Part shown: positions 26,599-37,880 of the stretch, piece by piece
How the letters are laid out: each line of letters begins with the position of its first letter
Numbering within the stretch: the stretch's first letter is position 1
Assembly: GCF_014170375.1 (NCBI RefSeq)
Contig: NZ_LZZW01000010.1
Coordinates: 310,001-374,000, forward strand
Length of the DNA: 64,000 nucleotides
From: Variovorax sp. UMC13
GTDB lineage: Bacteria; Pseudomonadota; Gammaproteobacteria; Burkholderiales; Burkholderiaceae_C
Direction: 5' to 3'
Position numbers and translations under genes: made by a program
Notes under the pieces: model-generated
Told to the model about the DNA's origin: nothing
What the model saw: the letters and a program-made list of their open reading frames with translations, nothing else
The model's database searches: none

Positions 26599-27519
26599 TT
26601 ATGAGCCGGGGTAGAAGGGTTTCCCGATGGAAGCGGGCATGTTGGCGCGGATGAACGCGGGATTGCGCGAGATCAGCGCCAGCACCACGATCGGCGCGAT
26701 GTACTGCAGCATGCTCAGGAACTGGCTGGGCACGTCGACGCCGGTGCTCTGCAAATGAAAGCCCAGCATCGACACGCCGCCGAACAGGTAGGCGCCCAGC
26801 AGCACGCGCACCGGCCGCCAGGTGGCGAAGGTGGTCAGCGCCAGCGCGATCCAGCCGCGGCCGGCCACCATGCCCTCGACCCACAGCGGCGTGTAGACGG
26901 TCGACAGGTAGGCCCCCGACAGCCCGCACAGCGCGCCGCCCGCGACCACCGCCATGAAGCGGATGCGCCGCACCGGATAGCCCAGCGCATGCGACGACTC
27001 GGGCGATTCGCCCACCGAGCGCAGCACCAGGCCGGCGCGCGTGCGGTAGAGGAACCAGATCAGGCCGATGGTGAGCACCACCGCGAAATACACCATCGGG
27101 TGATGCCGGAACAGGGCCGGGCCGACCAGCGGGATGTCGCCCAGCACCGGCAGCGCGTACGACACGCTCTCGGGCAGCTTGGCTTGCACGAAGTTGATGC
27201 CGACGAAGGCCGAGAAGCCGACGCCGAACAGGCTCAGCGCGAGCCCGGTCGCGTACTGGTTGGTGTTGAGCCAGATCACCAGCACGCCGAAGACCGCGGC
27301 CATCGCCGCGCCGGCCGCCATGCCGGCCAGGAAGCCCAGCCAGGGGTTGTGCGTGGTCACCACCGTCGCGAAGCCCGCGATGGCGGCGCACAGCATCATG
27401 CCCTCGGCGCCGAGGTTGACGATGCCGGCCTTCTCGTTGATCAGGAGGCCGAGCGCCGCGATGGCCAGCACGGTGCCGGCGCTCAGCGACGAGCCGATGA
27501 GCAGTGCGTAGGAGTCCAT
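26599..27519 (-). CDS. ABC transporter permease (purine/nucleoside importer, subunit 2)
   Basis: A 306-residue membrane protein of the BPD_transp_2 (LivH/RbsC-like) family with about nine to ten helices. Signature segments: LAIAALGLLINEKAGIVNLGAEGMMLC, VIWLNTNQYATGLALSLFG and SVGESPESSHALGYPVRRIRFMAVVAGGALCGLSGAY. It forms the channel with the other permease. Its ATG overlaps the stop of that gene by one base (TGATG), showing translational coupling. Confidence 0.92.
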   Translation of the reverse strand: MDSYALLIGSSLSAGTVLAIAALGLLINEKAGIVNLGAEGMMLCAAIAGFATVVTTHNPWLGFLAGMAAGAAMAAVFGVLVIWLNTNQYATGLALSLFGVGFSAFVGINFVQAKLPESVSYALPVLGDIPLVGPALFRHHPMVYFAVVLTIGLIWFLYRTRAGLVLRSVGESPESSHALGYPVRRIRFMAVVAGGALCGLSGAYLSTVYTPLWVEGMVAGRGWIALALTTFATWRPVRVLLGAYLFGGVSMLGFHLQSTGVDVPSQFLSMLQYIAPIVVLALISRNPAFIRANMPASIGKPFYPGS

Positions 27520-28662
27520 CAGACTTGTCCCCCGGTGGTGCGCGCGACGGGCGCGGTGAGTGGTGTACTGGCTTGCAGCGAAGAGGTGGTGGCGGCGACC
27601 GATGCCGCCTTGGCCGCGGCCTTGCGGCGCACGCGGTAGACGATCAGCGTGTCGCAGGCCAGCAGCGAGAACAGCAGCAGGCCCTGGAACACGCCGGTCA
27701 GCGACTTGGGCAGGCCCAGGCGCGACTGCGCGAGTTCGCCGCCGATGTAGAACATGCTCATCAGGATGGCCGAGAAGATCATGCCCACCGGATGCAGCCG
27801 GCCGACGAAGGCCACGATGATGGCGGCGAAGCCGTAGCCCGCGGGCACGTAGGGCGTGAGCTGGCCGATCGGGCCCGCCACCTCGAGCGCGCCCGCCAGG
27901 CCGGCTGCGCCGCCCGAGGTCAGCAGCGCGATCCAGACCGCGCGCCGGGCCGAGAAGCCCGCATAGCGCGCGGCCGCCGGCGCCAGGCCGCCGACCTGCT
28001 GCGCGAAGCCGGCGCGGGTGCGGAACAGGAACACCCACAGCGCGCCCGCGCCCACCAGCGCGATCAAGAGGCCGATGCTCACGCGCGAGCCCTTGATCAG
28101 CCGCGGGATCTGCGTGACCGCGTCGAAGGTCTTGGTCTGCGGGAAGTTGTAGCCCGCCGGGTCCTTCCAGGGCCCGTAGACCATGTAGCCCAGCAGCAGC
28201 GTCGCGACGTAGACCAGCATCAGGCTCACCAGGATCTCGTTGGCGTTGCACTTGTCGCGCAGGAAGGCCACGATGCCGGCCCACACCATGCCGCCCAGGA
28301 TGCCGGCCATGAGGATCGGCACCACGATCCACGGGCCGGTGCCCTTGTCGGCCAGCAGCGCCACGCCGCCGGCGAAGATCGCGCCCATCACGAACTGGCC
28401 CTCGGCGCCGATGTTCCAGACGTTGGAGCGGAAGCACACGGCCAGGCCGAGCGCGATGATCAAGAGCGGCGTGGCCTTGACCATCAGCTCGCCCAGCGCG
28501 TAGCCGCTCTTGATCGGCTCCCAGAAGAACACGCCCAGGCCCTTGACCGGGTCCTTGCCGAGCAGCGCGAACAGCGCCACGCCGATCACCACCGTGATCA
28601 GCAGCGCGAGGATCGGCGAGCCGTAGGTCCAGAAGCGCGAGAGTTGCGGGCGGGGTTCGAGC

Positions 28663-28670
<8 letters not shown>
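27519..28670 (-). CDS. ABC transporter permease (purine/nucleoside importer, subunit 1)
   Basis: A 383-residue membrane protein, the larger BPD_transp_2 permease of BMP-type importers. Seen: ATPLLIIALGLAVCFRSNVWNIGAEGQFVMGAIFAGG, DKCNANEILVSLMLVYVA and PYVPAGYGFAAIIVAFVGRLHPVGMI. A low-complexity Ala/Thr tail of about 35 residues ends the protein. It overlaps the ATPase gene by eight bases and the next permease by one base. Confidence 0.92.
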
Positions 28671-30201
<1,531 letters not shown>

Positions 30202-30322
30202 GCGTGTCTCGCTGGCATCGTGGTTGTCATGGGGGCCGAATCGGTCCGTGGATCCATCGTTGTTCTTCGGTTTCGGCATCGACGTGGAAGCAGGAAGCAG
30301 GCCACGCGCGGTGCCCGGGGCG

Positions 30323-31279
30323 CTAGGGTTCCAGAACGGCGGCGGCGGCGGGCGAACGCAGCGAGGCCGCCACCGACTTGATGCGCTCGCGCAGCCAGCG
30401 CGCCGAGCTCGACGCATGCGTGCGCTCATGCCACAGCTGGTAGTACATCAGGCGCGGAAAGCTCACCGGGCACTCGACGATGCGCACCGGCAGCCGGGCC
30501 GCGAAACGCTCGCAGTACTGGCGTCCGGTGGTCAGCACCAGCAGGCTCGAGGCCACCATGTCGGGAATCAGGCCGAAATGCGCGCAGCGCGCCGTGATGT
30601 TGCGCTGCAGGTCCTGCGCGTCGAGCATCTGGTCGATGATGCCGCGCGCGCCCGGGTGCATCGGCGTGGGCGCGACGTGCTCGGCCGCCAGCCAGGTCTC
30701 GGCGTCCCAGCCGCGGCGCAGCACCGGGTGGTCGGCGCTCACCAGCGAGACGATCTCGTCGCCGAACAGCCGGGCCATGTGCAGGTCCTCGGGCGGCTTG
30801 AGCCAGTTGCCGATCACCAGGTCGACGTCGCCCAGCGACAGGTGGCCGTGGTAGTTGGAGTCGGGCGACAGCGGGTGGATCTCGATCTTGCACAGCGGTG
30901 CCTGCGCCTTCACCTGCGTGACGAACAGCGGCAGGAACATCGGGTCGAGGTAGTCGCTGGCGGCCACGCGGAAGGTGTTGGTGGCGGTCTGCGGGTCGAA
31001 GCCGCGGGCGTCGCTGAACAGCACCTCGGCCGAGCGCAGGATGCTGGCGGCGGGCTCGATCATGCGCAGCGCGGCGTCGGTCGGCACCATGCCCGAGCCG
31101 GAGCGCACCAGCAGCGGGTCGCCCGACAGTTCGCGCAGCCGCTTGAGCGCGGCCGAGACGGCGGGCTGGTACATGCCCAGCCGGATGGCGGCGCGCGACA
31201 CGCTGCGGTCGGTCAGCACCGTGTGCAGCACACGGATCAGGTGCAGATCGATCTTGTCGAACAGCGCTTGGTCACGCAT
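30323..31279 (-). CDS. LysR-family transcriptional regulator
   Basis: A 318-residue regulator with an N-terminal winged helix (LHLIRVLHTVLTDRSVSRAAIRLGMYQPAVSAALKRLRELSG) and a NodD/PnbR-like effector domain. It lies in the same direction between xdhB (163 bp upstream, with a repeat element in the gap) and the importer ATPase (121 bp downstream). It may control either the importer, the dehydrogenase or both. Effector unknown; purines are a natural guess from context. Confidence 0.87.
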   Translation of the reverse strand: MRDQALFDKIDLHLIRVLHTVLTDRSVSRAAIRLGMYQPAVSAALKRLRELSGDPLLVRSGSGMVPTDAALRMIEPAASILRSAEVLFSDARGFDPQTATNTFRVAASDYLDPMFLPLFVTQVKAQAPLCKIEIHPLSPDSNYHGHLSLGDVDLVIGNWLKPPEDLHMARLFGDEIVSLVSADHPVLRRGWDAETWLAAEHVAPTPMHPGARGIIDQMLDAQDLQRNITARCAHFGLIPDMVASSLLVLTTGRQYCERFAARLPVRIVECPVSFPRLMYYQLWHERTHASSSARWLRERIKSVAASLRSPAAAAVLEP

Positions 31280-31284
31280 TCGGC

Positions 31285-31374
31285 TCCCCCCCAGTCTTCG
31301 CGCACTGCGTGTCGCTCCGCCAACCCCCTACCGGGGGCGACACCAGCGGCCCGGCAAAGCCGGTTCCGCGGTGT
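31285..31374. repeat. Interspersed multi-hairpin palindromic element, copy C (reverse orientation)
   Basis: Inverted relative to copies A and B: on the plus strand the C-rich end is first, then CACTGCGTGTCGCTCCGCC, a C5/G5 hairpin (CCCCCTACCGGGGG), CACCAGCGGCCCGG and CAAAGCCGGTTCCGCGGTG. It nearly fills the gap between the LysR gene and xdhB. Confidence 0.8.
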
Positions 31375-31442
31375 CTCACGAAAGAGGAAAAGAAGTCGAG
31401 CATGGCGAGTCTGTCGGTCACGCTGCGAAGTCTAAGTGCTGC

Positions 31443-33878
31443 CTATCCCTGCACGGCCGTGATCGCGGCCAAAATCGCCTCGCTGGTCGCGGGCGCGCGC
31501 AGCGGCGGGTCGATCCGGTGCCCGCCGGCGGCCGAGACGGCGTCGCGGATCGCGAAGAAGACCGAGAAGGGCAGCAGCAGCGGCGGCTCGCCCACGGCCT
31601 TGCTGCGGTGGATCGAATCCTCGGCGTTGGGGCCGTCGAACAGCCGCACGTTGAACACGGGCGGGCAGTCGTTGGCGGTCGGGATCTTGTAGGTGCTGGG
31701 GGCGTGGGTCGTGAGCTTGCCGCTCTGCGGATGCCAGACCAGTTCCTCGGTCGTGAGCCAGCCCATGCCCTGGATGAAGGCGCCCTCGACCTGGCCGATG
31801 TCGATCGCCGGGTTCAGCGAGCGGCCCGCGTCCTGCAGGATGTCGGCGCGCAGCAGCTTCCACTCGCCGGTCAGCGTGTCCACCACCACCTCGCTCACGG
31901 CCGCGCCGTAGGCGAAGTAGTAGAAGGGCCGGCCCTTGAGCCGGTCGCGGTCCCAGCTCAGGCCCGGCGTGGCGTAGAAGCCGTCGGACCAGAGCTGCAC
32001 CCGGTCGATGTAGGCCTCGCCCACCAGCGTGGCGAAGCTCAGCGTGCGGCCGGCGACCTCGACCTGGTCGTTGGCGAAGCGCACGTCGGCCGGCTCGCCG
32101 CCATGGCGCGCGGCGGCGCACACGGCCAGCCGCTCGCGGATCTGGCGCGCCGCGTCCTGCGCGGCCTTGCCGTTGAGGTCGGCGCCGGTCGAGGCCGCGG
32201 TGGCCGAGGTGTTGGCGACCTTGGTGGTGTCGGTGGCGCTCACGCGCACGCTCTCGAAGCCCACGCCCAGCTCGTGCGCCACCACCTGGGCCACCTTGGT
32301 GTTGAGCCCCTGCCCCATCTCGGTGCCGCCGTGGTTCACCAGCACCGAGCCGTCGCTGTAGACATGGACCAGCGCGCCCGCCTGGTTGAAGTGCTTGACG
32401 TTGAAGGAGATGCCGAACTTGAGCGGCGCCAGCGCCAGGCCGCGCTTGAGCACCGGGCTCGTGCGGTTGAAGGCGGCGATCGCCTCGCGTCGCGCGCGGT
32501 AGTCGCTGCTCTGCTCGAGCTCGGCCACCAGTTCGTGGATCACGTTGTCGGTCACCACCTGCTCGTAGGGCGTGACGTTGCGCTCGTCCTTGCCGTAGAA
32601 GTTGATGCGCCGCACGTCCAGCGGATCGCGGCCCAGCGCGCGCGCCACGGTGTCGAGGATGTTCTCGACCGCGATCGCGCCCTGCGGCCCGCCGAAACCG
32701 CGGAAGGCGGTATTGCTCTGGGTGTTGGTCTTGCCCGAATAGCCGTGCATCGACACCTCGGGCAGCCAGTAGGCGTTGTCGAAGTGGCACAGCGCGCGGG
32801 TCATCACCGGCCCCGACAGGTCGGCCGAGTGGCCGGCGCGCGAGACCATCGAGATCTCCGCGCCCAGCAGCCGGCCCTCGTCGTCGTAGCCGACCTCGTA
32901 GTCGTACCAGAAGCAATGGCGCCGGCCGGTGACCATGAAGTCGTCGTCGCGGTCCAGCCGCAGCTTGACCGGGCGCTGCAGCTTGTTCGCCGCCACCGCC
33001 GCCACGCAGGCGAACAGGCCCGACTGCGATTCCTTGCCGCCGAAGCCGCCGCCCATGCGCCGGCATTCGACATGCACCTCGTTGGCATGCAGGTGCAGCG
33101 CGTGCGCCACCAGGTGCTGCATCTCGCTCGGGTGCTGGGTCGAGCAGTGCACATGCATGCCGCCGCCCTCCTTCGGAATCGCGTAGCTGATCTGGCCCTC
33201 GAGGTAGAACTGCTCCTGCCCGCCCACGTCGAGCGTGGCCTTCAGCCGGTGCGGCGCGGCCGCGATGGCGGCCCGCACCGCCGCCTGCTCGTCGCCGCCC
33301 GGGGCGGAGGCGCTGCGCCGCAGGTGCATCGGCGGCACCACGTACTGGCCGCGCGCGTGCGCGTCCTGCGGCGTGAGCACCGGCGGCGCGGCCTCGACCG
33401 TGAGCACCTCCTTGGCGCGCGCGGCCACGCGGCGGGCGATGTCGCGCGTCTGCGCGATCACCGCGAACACCGGCTGGCCCAGGTAGCGGATGTCGCCGCT
33501 GCACAGGATCGGGTCGTCGTGCACGATCGAGCCGCAATCGTTGCTGCCCGGGATGTCGGCCGCCGACAGCACCGCCACCACGCCGGGCAGCGCGCGCAGC
33601 TGGTCGAGGTCCATGCCGGTCAGGCGGCCATTGGCCACCGGCGACAGGCCCAGCGCGCAATGCAGCGTGCCGCGCAGTTCGGGGATGTCGTCGATGTAGG
33701 TGGCCTCGCCGGCCACGTGCAGCTGCGCCGATTCGTGCGGGCGGCTGATGCCCACGCGCGCGCCGCCGTCGTGCGCCTTGGCCTCGGCACCGCGGTCGAT
33801 GCGCGCCAGGATGTTGGCCTCGTAGTCGGCAAAAGCCTCGGCGGGCTGGAGCAGCAAGGCGTCGATGGACTTGTTCAT
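31443..33878 (-). CDS. xdhB: Xanthine dehydrogenase, molybdopterin-binding subunit
   Basis: An 811-residue molybdenum subunit that oxidises hypoxanthine and xanthine to urate. Typical features: HVAGEATYIDDIPELRGTLHCALGLSP, RRMGGGFGGKESQSGLFAC, FRGFGGPQGAIAVENILD, HGGTEMGQGLNTKVAQV and the C-terminal SKAVGEPPLLLPFSVFFAIRDA with the catalytic-Glu region. It begins two bases after the xdhA stop, so both are one operon. Partner of the small subunit upstream; assembly needs XdhC, encoded at 41 kb. Confidence 0.95.
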   Translation of the reverse strand: MNKSIDALLLQPAEAFADYEANILARIDRGAEAKAHDGGARVGISRPHESAQLHVAGEATYIDDIPELRGTLHCALGLSPVANGRLTGMDLDQLRALPGVVAVLSAADIPGSNDCGSIVHDDPILCSGDIRYLGQPVFAVIAQTRDIARRVAARAKEVLTVEAAPPVLTPQDAHARGQYVVPPMHLRRSASAPGGDEQAAVRAAIAAAPHRLKATLDVGGQEQFYLEGQISYAIPKEGGGMHVHCSTQHPSEMQHLVAHALHLHANEVHVECRRMGGGFGGKESQSGLFACVAAVAANKLQRPVKLRLDRDDDFMVTGRRHCFWYDYEVGYDDEGRLLGAEISMVSRAGHSADLSGPVMTRALCHFDNAYWLPEVSMHGYSGKTNTQSNTAFRGFGGPQGAIAVENILDTVARALGRDPLDVRRINFYGKDERNVTPYEQVVTDNVIHELVAELEQSSDYRARREAIAAFNRTSPVLKRGLALAPLKFGISFNVKHFNQAGALVHVYSDGSVLVNHGGTEMGQGLNTKVAQVVAHELGVGFESVRVSATDTTKVANTSATAASTGADLNGKAAQDAARQIRERLAVCAAARHGGEPADVRFANDQVEVAGRTLSFATLVGEAYIDRVQLWSDGFYATPGLSWDRDRLKGRPFYYFAYGAAVSEVVVDTLTGEWKLLRADILQDAGRSLNPAIDIGQVEGAFIQGMGWLTTEELVWHPQSGKLTTHAPSTYKIPTANDCPPVFNVRLFDGPNAEDSIHRSKAVGEPPLLLPFSVFFAIRDAVSAAGGHRIDPPLRAPATSEAILAAITAVQG

Positions 33879-33879
33879 C

Positions 33880-35487
33880 TCAGGCTCCTTGGACCGTGGC
33901 GGTGGCCGCGGCCGGCAGCACGTCGTGGGGCATCACGCTCCAGACGCTGGTGGATGCAGGCGGCAGCGCGTCGGTGGCGCGGGTTTCCAGCCACAGGCGC
34001 TGGACCAGGTTCTGCGCCACCTGCAGCCGGTAGGCGGCCGAGGCGCGCATGTCCGACAGCGGCTGGAAGTCGTCGGCCAGCGCCTGCTGCGCGGCCTTCA
34101 CGCTGGCCTGCGTCCAGGGCTGGCCCAGCAGCGCGGCCTCGGCCCCGGCCGCGCGCTTGACGATGCCGGCCATGCCGCCGAAGGCCAGCCGCACCTCCTT
34201 CACCGTGTCGCCGTCGAGCGCGAGTGCGAAGCCCGCGCACAGCGCCGAGATGTCGCAGTCGAAGCGCTTGCTGATCTTGTAGGCCCGCACCTGGCGCTGC
34301 AGCGCGGCCAGCGGCACCGACAGGCCCTGGACGAACTCGCCGGGCTCGAGCCGGTTCTTCATGTAGTCGAGGTAGAAGTCGGTCAGCGGCAGGCGGCGCG
34401 TGCGCTCGCCGCGGCGCAGCTCGATCTGCGCGTCCAGCGCCATCAGCACCGGCGGCGAGTCGCCGATGGGCGAGCCGTTGGCCACGTTGCCGCCCATGGT
34501 GCCCGCGTGGCGGATCGGCGGCGAGGCGAAGCGCAGCCAGACATCGACCAGCGAAGGCGCGCGCTGCGCCAGCGCGCTCCAGGCGGCTTCGAGCGAGGCG
34601 CCGGCGCCGATGTAGAGCGCGTCGCCGCGCTCCTCGACCACCTTGAGCTCGGCCACGTCGCCCACGTAGAGGATGTCGCCCAGGTCGCGGAACTGCTTGT
34701 TGACCCACAGGCCGACGTCGGTCGAGCCCGCGAGCAGCCGTGCCTCGGGCTTGCTCTCGCGCAGCGCGGCCAGGGCGGCCAGCGTGGTCGGCGCGTGGAA
34801 GTGGTCCTGGCGGCCGTCCCTCGCGGCGGCATAGTCGAAGGTGCCGTCGCGCCGCAGGCCCTCGAGCGCCTGCACCACCGGCCGGGTGTCGAAAGGCATC
34901 GCGGGCAGATCGAACATGCGCTGGCCGGCATCGAGGATCGGCCGGTAGCCGGTGCAGCGGCACAGGTTGCCCGACAGCTCGTCGGCCAGCTGCTGGCGGC
35001 TCGGGCGGGTGCCCGTGGCCTTGTGGTGTTCGTAGCTGGACCACAGCGACATCACGAAACCGGGGGTGCAGAAGCCGCACTGCGAGCCGTGGCAGTCGAC
35101 CATCGCCTGCTGCACCGGATGCAGGCGCTGCACCGGGTGCTTGTCGTGGCGCGCGGCGTCGTGCGTGCGCTCGGCGGCGCAGCGCGACTTCAGGTCCTCG
35201 ACCGTGAACAGCGCCTTGCCGTGCAAGGTGGGCAGGAACTGGATGCAGGCGTTGACCGTTTCCAGCTTCAGGCCGCCGACGGCGCCGGGCGTGCCCTCGG
35301 GCGCCAGCTCGCCGATGACCACGGTGCAGGCGCCGCAGTCGCCTTCGTTGCAGCCTTCCTTGGTGCCGGTGCAATGGGCGTCCTCGCGCAGCCAGTCGAG
35401 CACCGAGCGCGTGGGATGCACGCCGCCCACCTCGATGGTGCGGCCCTGGTGGAAAAAGCGGATCGGTGAAGTCGTCGTGGGCGTCAT
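33880..35487 (-). CDS. xdhA: Xanthine dehydrogenase, iron-sulfur/FAD subunit
   Basis: A 535-residue fused small subunit: plant-type [2Fe-2S] cluster (Cys39, 46, 51, 54), second cluster (CGFCTPGF and CRCTGYRP at about 115-170), and a FAD domain in the C-terminal half (LLAGSTDVGLWVNKQFRDLG; HAGTMGGNVANGSPIGDSPP). It passes electrons from the molybdenum centre to NAD. The ATG at 35487 is the family start; open sequence further upstream lies opposite the NRAMP gene. The upstream gap 35488-35678 holds no TGTATACA operator, unlike puuD and hiuH. Confidence 0.94.
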   Translation of the reverse strand: MTPTTTSPIRFFHQGRTIEVGGVHPTRSVLDWLREDAHCTGTKEGCNEGDCGACTVVIGELAPEGTPGAVGGLKLETVNACIQFLPTLHGKALFTVEDLKSRCAAERTHDAARHDKHPVQRLHPVQQAMVDCHGSQCGFCTPGFVMSLWSSYEHHKATGTRPSRQQLADELSGNLCRCTGYRPILDAGQRMFDLPAMPFDTRPVVQALEGLRRDGTFDYAAARDGRQDHFHAPTTLAALAALRESKPEARLLAGSTDVGLWVNKQFRDLGDILYVGDVAELKVVEERGDALYIGAGASLEAAWSALAQRAPSLVDVWLRFASPPIRHAGTMGGNVANGSPIGDSPPVLMALDAQIELRRGERTRRLPLTDFYLDYMKNRLEPGEFVQGLSVPLAALQRQVRAYKISKRFDCDISALCAGFALALDGDTVKEVRLAFGGMAGIVKRAAGAEAALLGQPWTQASVKAAQQALADDFQPLSDMRASAAYRLQVAQNLVQRLWLETRATDALPPASTSVWSVMPHDVLPAAATATVQGA

Positions 35488-35678
35488 GTTCTGGTGCGGC
35501 TCGGGTCGGTCGGGGCGCTGCGTTTCGCCCATTTCGGGCGGTGCATTCCGCCCATGCTGGAACTTAAGGCCCGCAGGCCTCTGTTTCATACGGACGTCAC
35601 CATAGTGGCTATATGGGCAAGCCGCTGGCGGGCCGCCGATGCAGCCATTGTCGTCCCGCCGGCAGCCCGGCGAAAGAC

Positions 35679-36941
35679 TCAGAAGAACAGATCGCGCGCC
35701 ATCATCAGCACCGCGAAACCCATGAGCGCGGTGCCGCCCCAGCCCAGCCAGCGGGTGCGCCGGCTCGAGACGAAAACGCCCATCACGCGCTCCTTGGCGA
35801 CCAGCATCATCATGGCCGCCATGATCGGCACCGCCACCACGCCGTTGACCACCGCGCTCCAGTACAGCGCCTTCATCGGGTCGATGGGCGTGAAGTCCAG
35901 CGCGGTGCCGACCAGCGTCGCGATGCCGATGATCCCGTAGAAGGGCTTGGCCTCGCGCCAGTGCAGTTCCAGCCCCTCGTCCCAGCCGAAGGCCTCCGCC
36001 ACCGCATAGGCCGCCGAAGAGGCCAGCACCGGCACCGCCAGCAGGCCGGTGGCGATGATGCCGCCGGCGAACAGCCAGAAGGCGAAGTCGCCGGCCAGCG
36101 GGCGCAGCGCCTCGGCGGCTTGCGCGGCCGAGGTCACGTCGTGGATGCCCGCGGTGTAGAGCACCGAGGCCCCCACCACCATCACGAAGAAGGCGATGGT
36201 GTTGGAGAAGATCATGCCGATCCAGGTGTCGAGCTTGACCCGCCGCAGCCCGCGCCAGATCTCGGCCTCGGTGCCGACGTGGCTCACGCCGCCGCCCTTC
36301 TGCCGCAGCTCCTCGACTTCCTGCGAGGCCTGCCAGAAGAACAGGTAGGGCGAGATCGTCGTGCCCAGCAGCGCGACGATCATCATCCAGTAGTCGCTGC
36401 TCCACTGCAGCTGCGGCACCACCAGATCGTGCAGCACCCTGGCCCAGGGCACCTTGACCGCGAACACCGTCGCCACATAGGCGAACAGCGTCAGCGTGAG
36501 CCACTTGAGGATGTGCGCGAGCCGGCGGTAGGGCACGAAGATCTGCAGCAGCACCGTGACCACGCCGAACGCGAGCGAATGGAAGTGCTGGCCGCCGCCG
36601 ACCACCAGCTGCAGCGCCTCGCCCATGGCGCCGATGTCGGCCGCAATGTTGATGGTGTTGGCCAGCACCAGCAGCCCGATCAGGCCCAGCAGCAGCCAGC
36701 GCGGCATGTGGTCGCGCAGGTTGGCCGCCACGCCCTTGCCGGTGACCCGGCCGATGCGCGCCGACACCATCTGGATCGCGATCATGAAGGGCAGCGAGAG
36801 GAACACCGTCCAGAGCAGGCCGGTGCCGAACTGCGCGCCGGCCTGGGTGTAGGTGGCGATGCCCGAGGGATCGTCGTCCGCCGCACCGGTGACGACGCCG
36901 GGGCCCACGTGGCTGAGGAAGGACGGGATCCGGTTTTTCAT
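35679..36941 (-). CDS. NRAMP-family metal-ion transporter with a divergent metal-site motif
   Basis: A 420-residue membrane protein with about eleven helices in the NRAMP (LeuT-like) fold. The first-helix metal motif, usually DPGN, reads DDDPSG (about residues 22-27), and the sixth-helix region reads TISPYLFFWQASQEVEE instead of the usual methionine-containing motif. Canonical members import manganese or iron. This variant belongs to the NRAMP-related group whose ion is less certain. It lies between xdhA and a hydrolase gene; there is no obvious link to purines, though molybdenum- or iron-enzyme loci often recruit metal carriers. Confidence 0.83.
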   Translation of the reverse strand: MKNRIPSFLSHVGPGVVTGAADDDPSGIATYTQAGAQFGTGLLWTVFLSLPFMIAIQMVSARIGRVTGKGVAANLRDHMPRWLLLGLIGLLVLANTINIAADIGAMGEALQLVVGGGQHFHSLAFGVVTVLLQIFVPYRRLAHILKWLTLTLFAYVATVFAVKVPWARVLHDLVVPQLQWSSDYWMMIVALLGTTISPYLFFWQASQEVEELRQKGGGVSHVGTEAEIWRGLRRVKLDTWIGMIFSNTIAFFVMVVGASVLYTAGIHDVTSAAQAAEALRPLAGDFAFWLFAGGIIATGLLAVPVLASSAAYAVAEAFGWDEGLELHWREAKPFYGIIGIATLVGTALDFTPIDPMKALYWSAVVNGVVAVPIMAAMMMLVAKERVMGVFVSSRRTRWLGWGGTALMGFAVLMMARDLFF

Positions 36942-37040
36942 GGGTGCGAAGCTAGCATGGGAGGATGGGGCGAAACTGACGAAATCACGGACTCACCCGA
37001 TGCGGCGAAACTAGGGCCTGTCTGTCTTCCAGGAGCCTCC

Positions 37041-37874
37041 TTGTCATCCAAAGCCTCCCGCATCGCACTCTCGGCCTCGGCCGCCGCCCTCGGCAGCCTC
37101 GCGGCCTACTGGACGCTCCTGGCCACGCGGCAGGGGCATATCCTGTTCAACGCCCGCAAGCTGCCCGTGGTGCACCTGTCCGAGCACTTCTCCACCTACT
37201 CGCACACGGTGCCGGGCGGCATGGTGCGCGGCTATGTCTACCACCCGCTGGGCGAAGAGGCGCTGCAGGACCTGTTCATCTATTTCGCCGGCCGCGGCGA
37301 GGACGTGCGGGCCACGGCCCAGGCGCTGCACTGGCTGCCCGAGGGCTTCGGCCTGGCGGCCTTCAACTACCGCGGCGTGGCCGATTCGCAGGGCGACCCG
37401 TCGGAGATCGCCTCGGTCGCGGACGCGATCCAGTTCGCCAGCCACCTGCGCCGCGCCTTCCCGCGCGCGCGGCTGCATGTGGTGGGCCGCAGCCTGGGCA
37501 CGGGCGTGGCCATCCAGCTGGCGGCGCAGCGCGACTTCGCGAGCCTGCAGCTGGTGACGCCCTACGACTCGATGCTGGAGGTGGCGAAGAAGCGCTTCCC
37601 GCTGGTGCCGCTGGCGCTCTTGCTGCGGCACCGCTTCGACTCGCTCAAGCACAGCCAGGAGGTCGCGGCCAAGACCCAGGTGCTGCTGGCCGAGCACGAC
37701 GTGGTGGTGCTGCCCGAGCGCTCGCAGAAGCTCATCGACGCCTGGCCCACGCCCGTCCAGGTCCAGACGGTGGCGGATTCGGACCATCACAACATCATGG
37801 GCCTCGAGGCGACCTGGCTGCACCTGGTCGACTTCGCACTGACGACCGTGCTGCCCGAGACCAAGGCCGCCTGA
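37041..37874 (+). CDS. Alpha/beta hydrolase with N-terminal membrane anchor
   Basis: A 277-residue protein. Residues 1-28 form a membrane anchor or signal (KASRIALSASAAALGSLAAYWTLLA). The hydrolase core has FNYRGVADSQGDPS, the nucleophile elbow GRSLGTG (Ser), DSMLEVAKKRFPLVPLALLL and a final SDHHNIMG with the catalytic His, like the BEM46/YfhR-type serine hydrolases. The start is a TTG at 37041 with AGGAG five bases before it, as no ATG precedes the anchor. Substrate unknown. It converges on the glycerate kinase gene, six bases away. Confidence 0.78.
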   Translation: MSSKASRIALSASAAALGSLAAYWTLLATRQGHILFNARKLPVVHLSEHFSTYSHTVPGGMVRGYVYHPLGEEALQDLFIYFAGRGEDVRATAQALHWLPEGFGLAAFNYRGVADSQGDPSEIASVADAIQFASHLRRAFPRARLHVVGRSLGTGVAIQLAAQRDFASLQLVTPYDSMLEVAKKRFPLVPLALLLRHRFDSLKHSQEVAAKTQVLLAEHDVVVLPERSQKLIDAWPTPVQVQTVADSDHHNIMGLEATWLHLVDFALTTVLPETKAA

Positions 37875-37880
37875 CACGGC

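Noticed and set aside
30975..34160. A long open frame on the plus strand opposite xdhB and the LysR gene
   Set aside because: Its translation is Arg/Ala/His-rich with no family pattern, and the opposite strand encodes a complete xanthine dehydrogenase subunit. Long antisense frames are expected at this GC content.
35657..35672. CGCCGG-loop-CCGGCG hairpin after the NRAMP gene as a terminator
   Set aside because: No T-run follows it and short GC stems are frequent by chance here.
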